Assembly: GCA_023667095.1 (NCBI GenBank)
Contig: JAMPAT010000004.1
Location: 1 to 64,000, forward strand
Direction of reading: 5' to 3'
Length of the DNA stretch: 64,000 nucleotides
DNA from: Bacteroidales bacterium
GTDB taxonomy: Bacteria > Bacteroidota > Bacteroidia > Bacteroidales > UBA932
Numbering within the stretch: the stretch's first letter is position 1; each line of letters opens with the position of its first letter. Made by a program: the position numbers and the translations under genes. The notes beneath the pieces were generated by a model. It was not told the DNA's origin. It saw nothing but the letters and a program-made list of their open reading frames with translations, and did no database searches. Below, piece by piece: positions 63,134 through 64,000 of this stretch.

Positions 63134-63886
63134 ATGAGAAAAAACATTGTAGCCGGAAACTGGAAAATGAACACCACAGTTCCGGAGGGCGTAGAGCTCG
63201 CAAAGGCAGTAGTTGCAAAGGCAGGTGAGGTTCCTGCATCTGTAAAGCTTATCATTGCACCTCCATTCACTCACCTCGTACCTGTATCTGAGGCAGTAAA
63301 GGGTTCAGTAGTAGGCCTGTCAGCACAGAACTGCGCAGACAAGGTGAACGGAGCATACACTGGAGAGGTTTCTGTAAAGATGCTTGCTTCAGCAGGATGC
63401 GAGTACACTATCCTCGGCCATTCAGAGCGTCGCCAGTACTACGGAGAGACTGATGCAAAGCTTGTTGAGAAGGTAAAGCTTGCAATTGCAGAGGGACTTT
63501 CACCAATCTTCTGTGTAGGTGAGAACCTTGATGAGCGTGAGTCAGGACGTCACTTCGATGTGGTTTCAGAGCAGGTGAAGAATGTACTCTACACCCTTTC
63601 AGCAGAGGAAATGGCAAAGGTAGTTGTAGCATACGAGCCTGTATGGGCTATCGGAACGGGCAAGACTGCGACTGCAGAGCAGGCTCAGGAAATCCACGCA
63701 TGCATCCGCAAGGTGCTTGCAGAGAAGTTCGGTGCACTTGCAGAGGAAATCACTATCCTCTATGGCGGAAGCTGCAAGCCATCAAACGCAAAGGAGCTTT
63801 TTGCATGTCCTGACATCGATGGAGGACTTATCGGAGGAGCAGCCCTCAAGGCTGATGACTTCATCGCAATCGCCCTTTCATTCTAA
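63134..63886 (+). CDS. tpiA: Triosephosphate isomerase
   Basis: Interconverts dihydroxyacetone phosphate and glyceraldehyde 3-phosphate. Catalytic residues are seen as K in AGNWKMN, H in LGHSERR and E in [11 protein letters not shown]; the phosphate loop is GGSCKPSNA with [10 protein letters not shown] chose the ATG at 63134 ([13 protein letters not shown]), giving 250 residues, as the upstream in-frame start at 63062 adds residues not found in the family. Codon use is biased as in fba. Confidence 0.96.
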   Translation: MRKNIVAGNWKMNTTVPEGVELAKAVVAKAGEVPASVKLIIAPPFTHLVPVSEAVKGSVVGLSAQNCADKVNGAYTGEVSVKMLASAGCEYTILGHSERRQYYGETDAKLVEKVKLAIAEGLSPIFCVGENLDERESGRHFDVVSEQVKNVLYTLSAEEMAKVVVAYEPVWAIGTGKTATAEQAQEIHACIRKVLAEKFGALAEEITILYGGSCKPSNAKELFACPDIDGGLIGGAALKADDFIAIALSF

Positions 63887-63982
63887 TTTACTGGAATAAC
63901 GTTTCAGGGGTCTTGCCTTCTGTTTTCCGGTTTTTCCGGGAAGCTGATGCAGGACCTTTTTATTTTTATTCGGACAACAGGT

Positions 63983-64000
63983 ATGAAACGAATTTTTATA
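63983..64000 (+). CDS. Start of an exported protein gene (partial)
   Basis: An ATG at 63983 begins MKRIFI and runs off the window. In many Bacteroidota the gene after tpiA encodes a SPOR-domain protein, and a basic-hydrophobic start would fit its signal peptide. Only six codons are visible, so this is weak. Confidence 0.3.

Overview
The window looks like chromosomal DNA of a member of the Bacteroidales (Bacteroidota), perhaps a Cryptobacteroides- or Rikenellaceae-like gut lineage. The evidence is a SusC/SusD glycan-uptake locus with FecR and an ECF sigma factor, DUF1735/F5-8C/LamG surface lipoproteins, several Bacteroidota-type promoters (TTTG, 19-20 nt, TAnnTTTG), little sign of Shine-Dalgarno sequences, and typical housekeeping genes (hisS-pgi, gmk-nadD, tyrS-rbfA, tpiA, fba, rmuC, single-chain sdaA). 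The genus call is an inference.

Layout. 0.4-5.6 kb (+): M20 dipeptidase, pyrF and a PA14-containing GH31 lipoprotein, followed by an 85-bp IS3-family remnant. 5.7-14 kb (-): eight co-directional genes, from a deoxyhypusine-synthase-like protein through an AraC-type membrane regulator, gpsA, two hypotheticals, an S9 (DPP-IV-like) peptidase and a Gfo/Idh/MocA oxidoreductase to sdaA. 14.3-18.3 kb (+): two small lipoproteins, a degenerate repeat-bearing stretch, lysA and ffh. 18.5-33.6 kb: a polysaccharide utilization locus read leftward (FecR, SusC, SusD, GH18 endoglycosidase, two DUF1735 lipoproteins, DUF1573 protein, GH20 hexosaminidase) with its ECF sigma factor divergent. The GH18 plus GH20 set suggests host N-glycans or other GlcNAc-containing glycans. 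33.7-36.6 kb (-): ABC transporter operon with a YtrA-type GntR regulator.

36.6-42.1 kb is the accessory part: a purine/pyrimidine-asymmetric tract with a duplicated block, a RAYT-like HUH transposase, umuD and umuC embedded in degenerate tandem repeats, and an initiator tRNA. 42.1-64 kb is mostly housekeeping: HAD hydrolase, DMT transporter, hisS, pgi, GDPD, S4 protein, manA with a His/Cys-rich tail, nadD, gmk, fba, rpmH (too short for ordinary ORF calling), rsmG, an ECF sigma factor, polA with a degenerate proofreading domain, two PepSY-like proteins around rmuC, a phosphodiester glycosidase, an FtsX/LolC-type permease, rbfA, tyrS and tpiA.

The most interesting signal is a family of three non-coding elements, at 15324-15463, 37388-37527 and 41685-41824. 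Each measures exactly 140 bp between outer inverted arms. Each has internal half-sites in the same register, a hairpin with a 27-nt loop, and compensatory base changes in its stems. One copy lies about 110 bp upstream of the RAYT-like transposase gene, so they look like REPIN- or MITE-like elements mobilised by that enzyme. I could not run any search; all family names are from reading the translated sequences.
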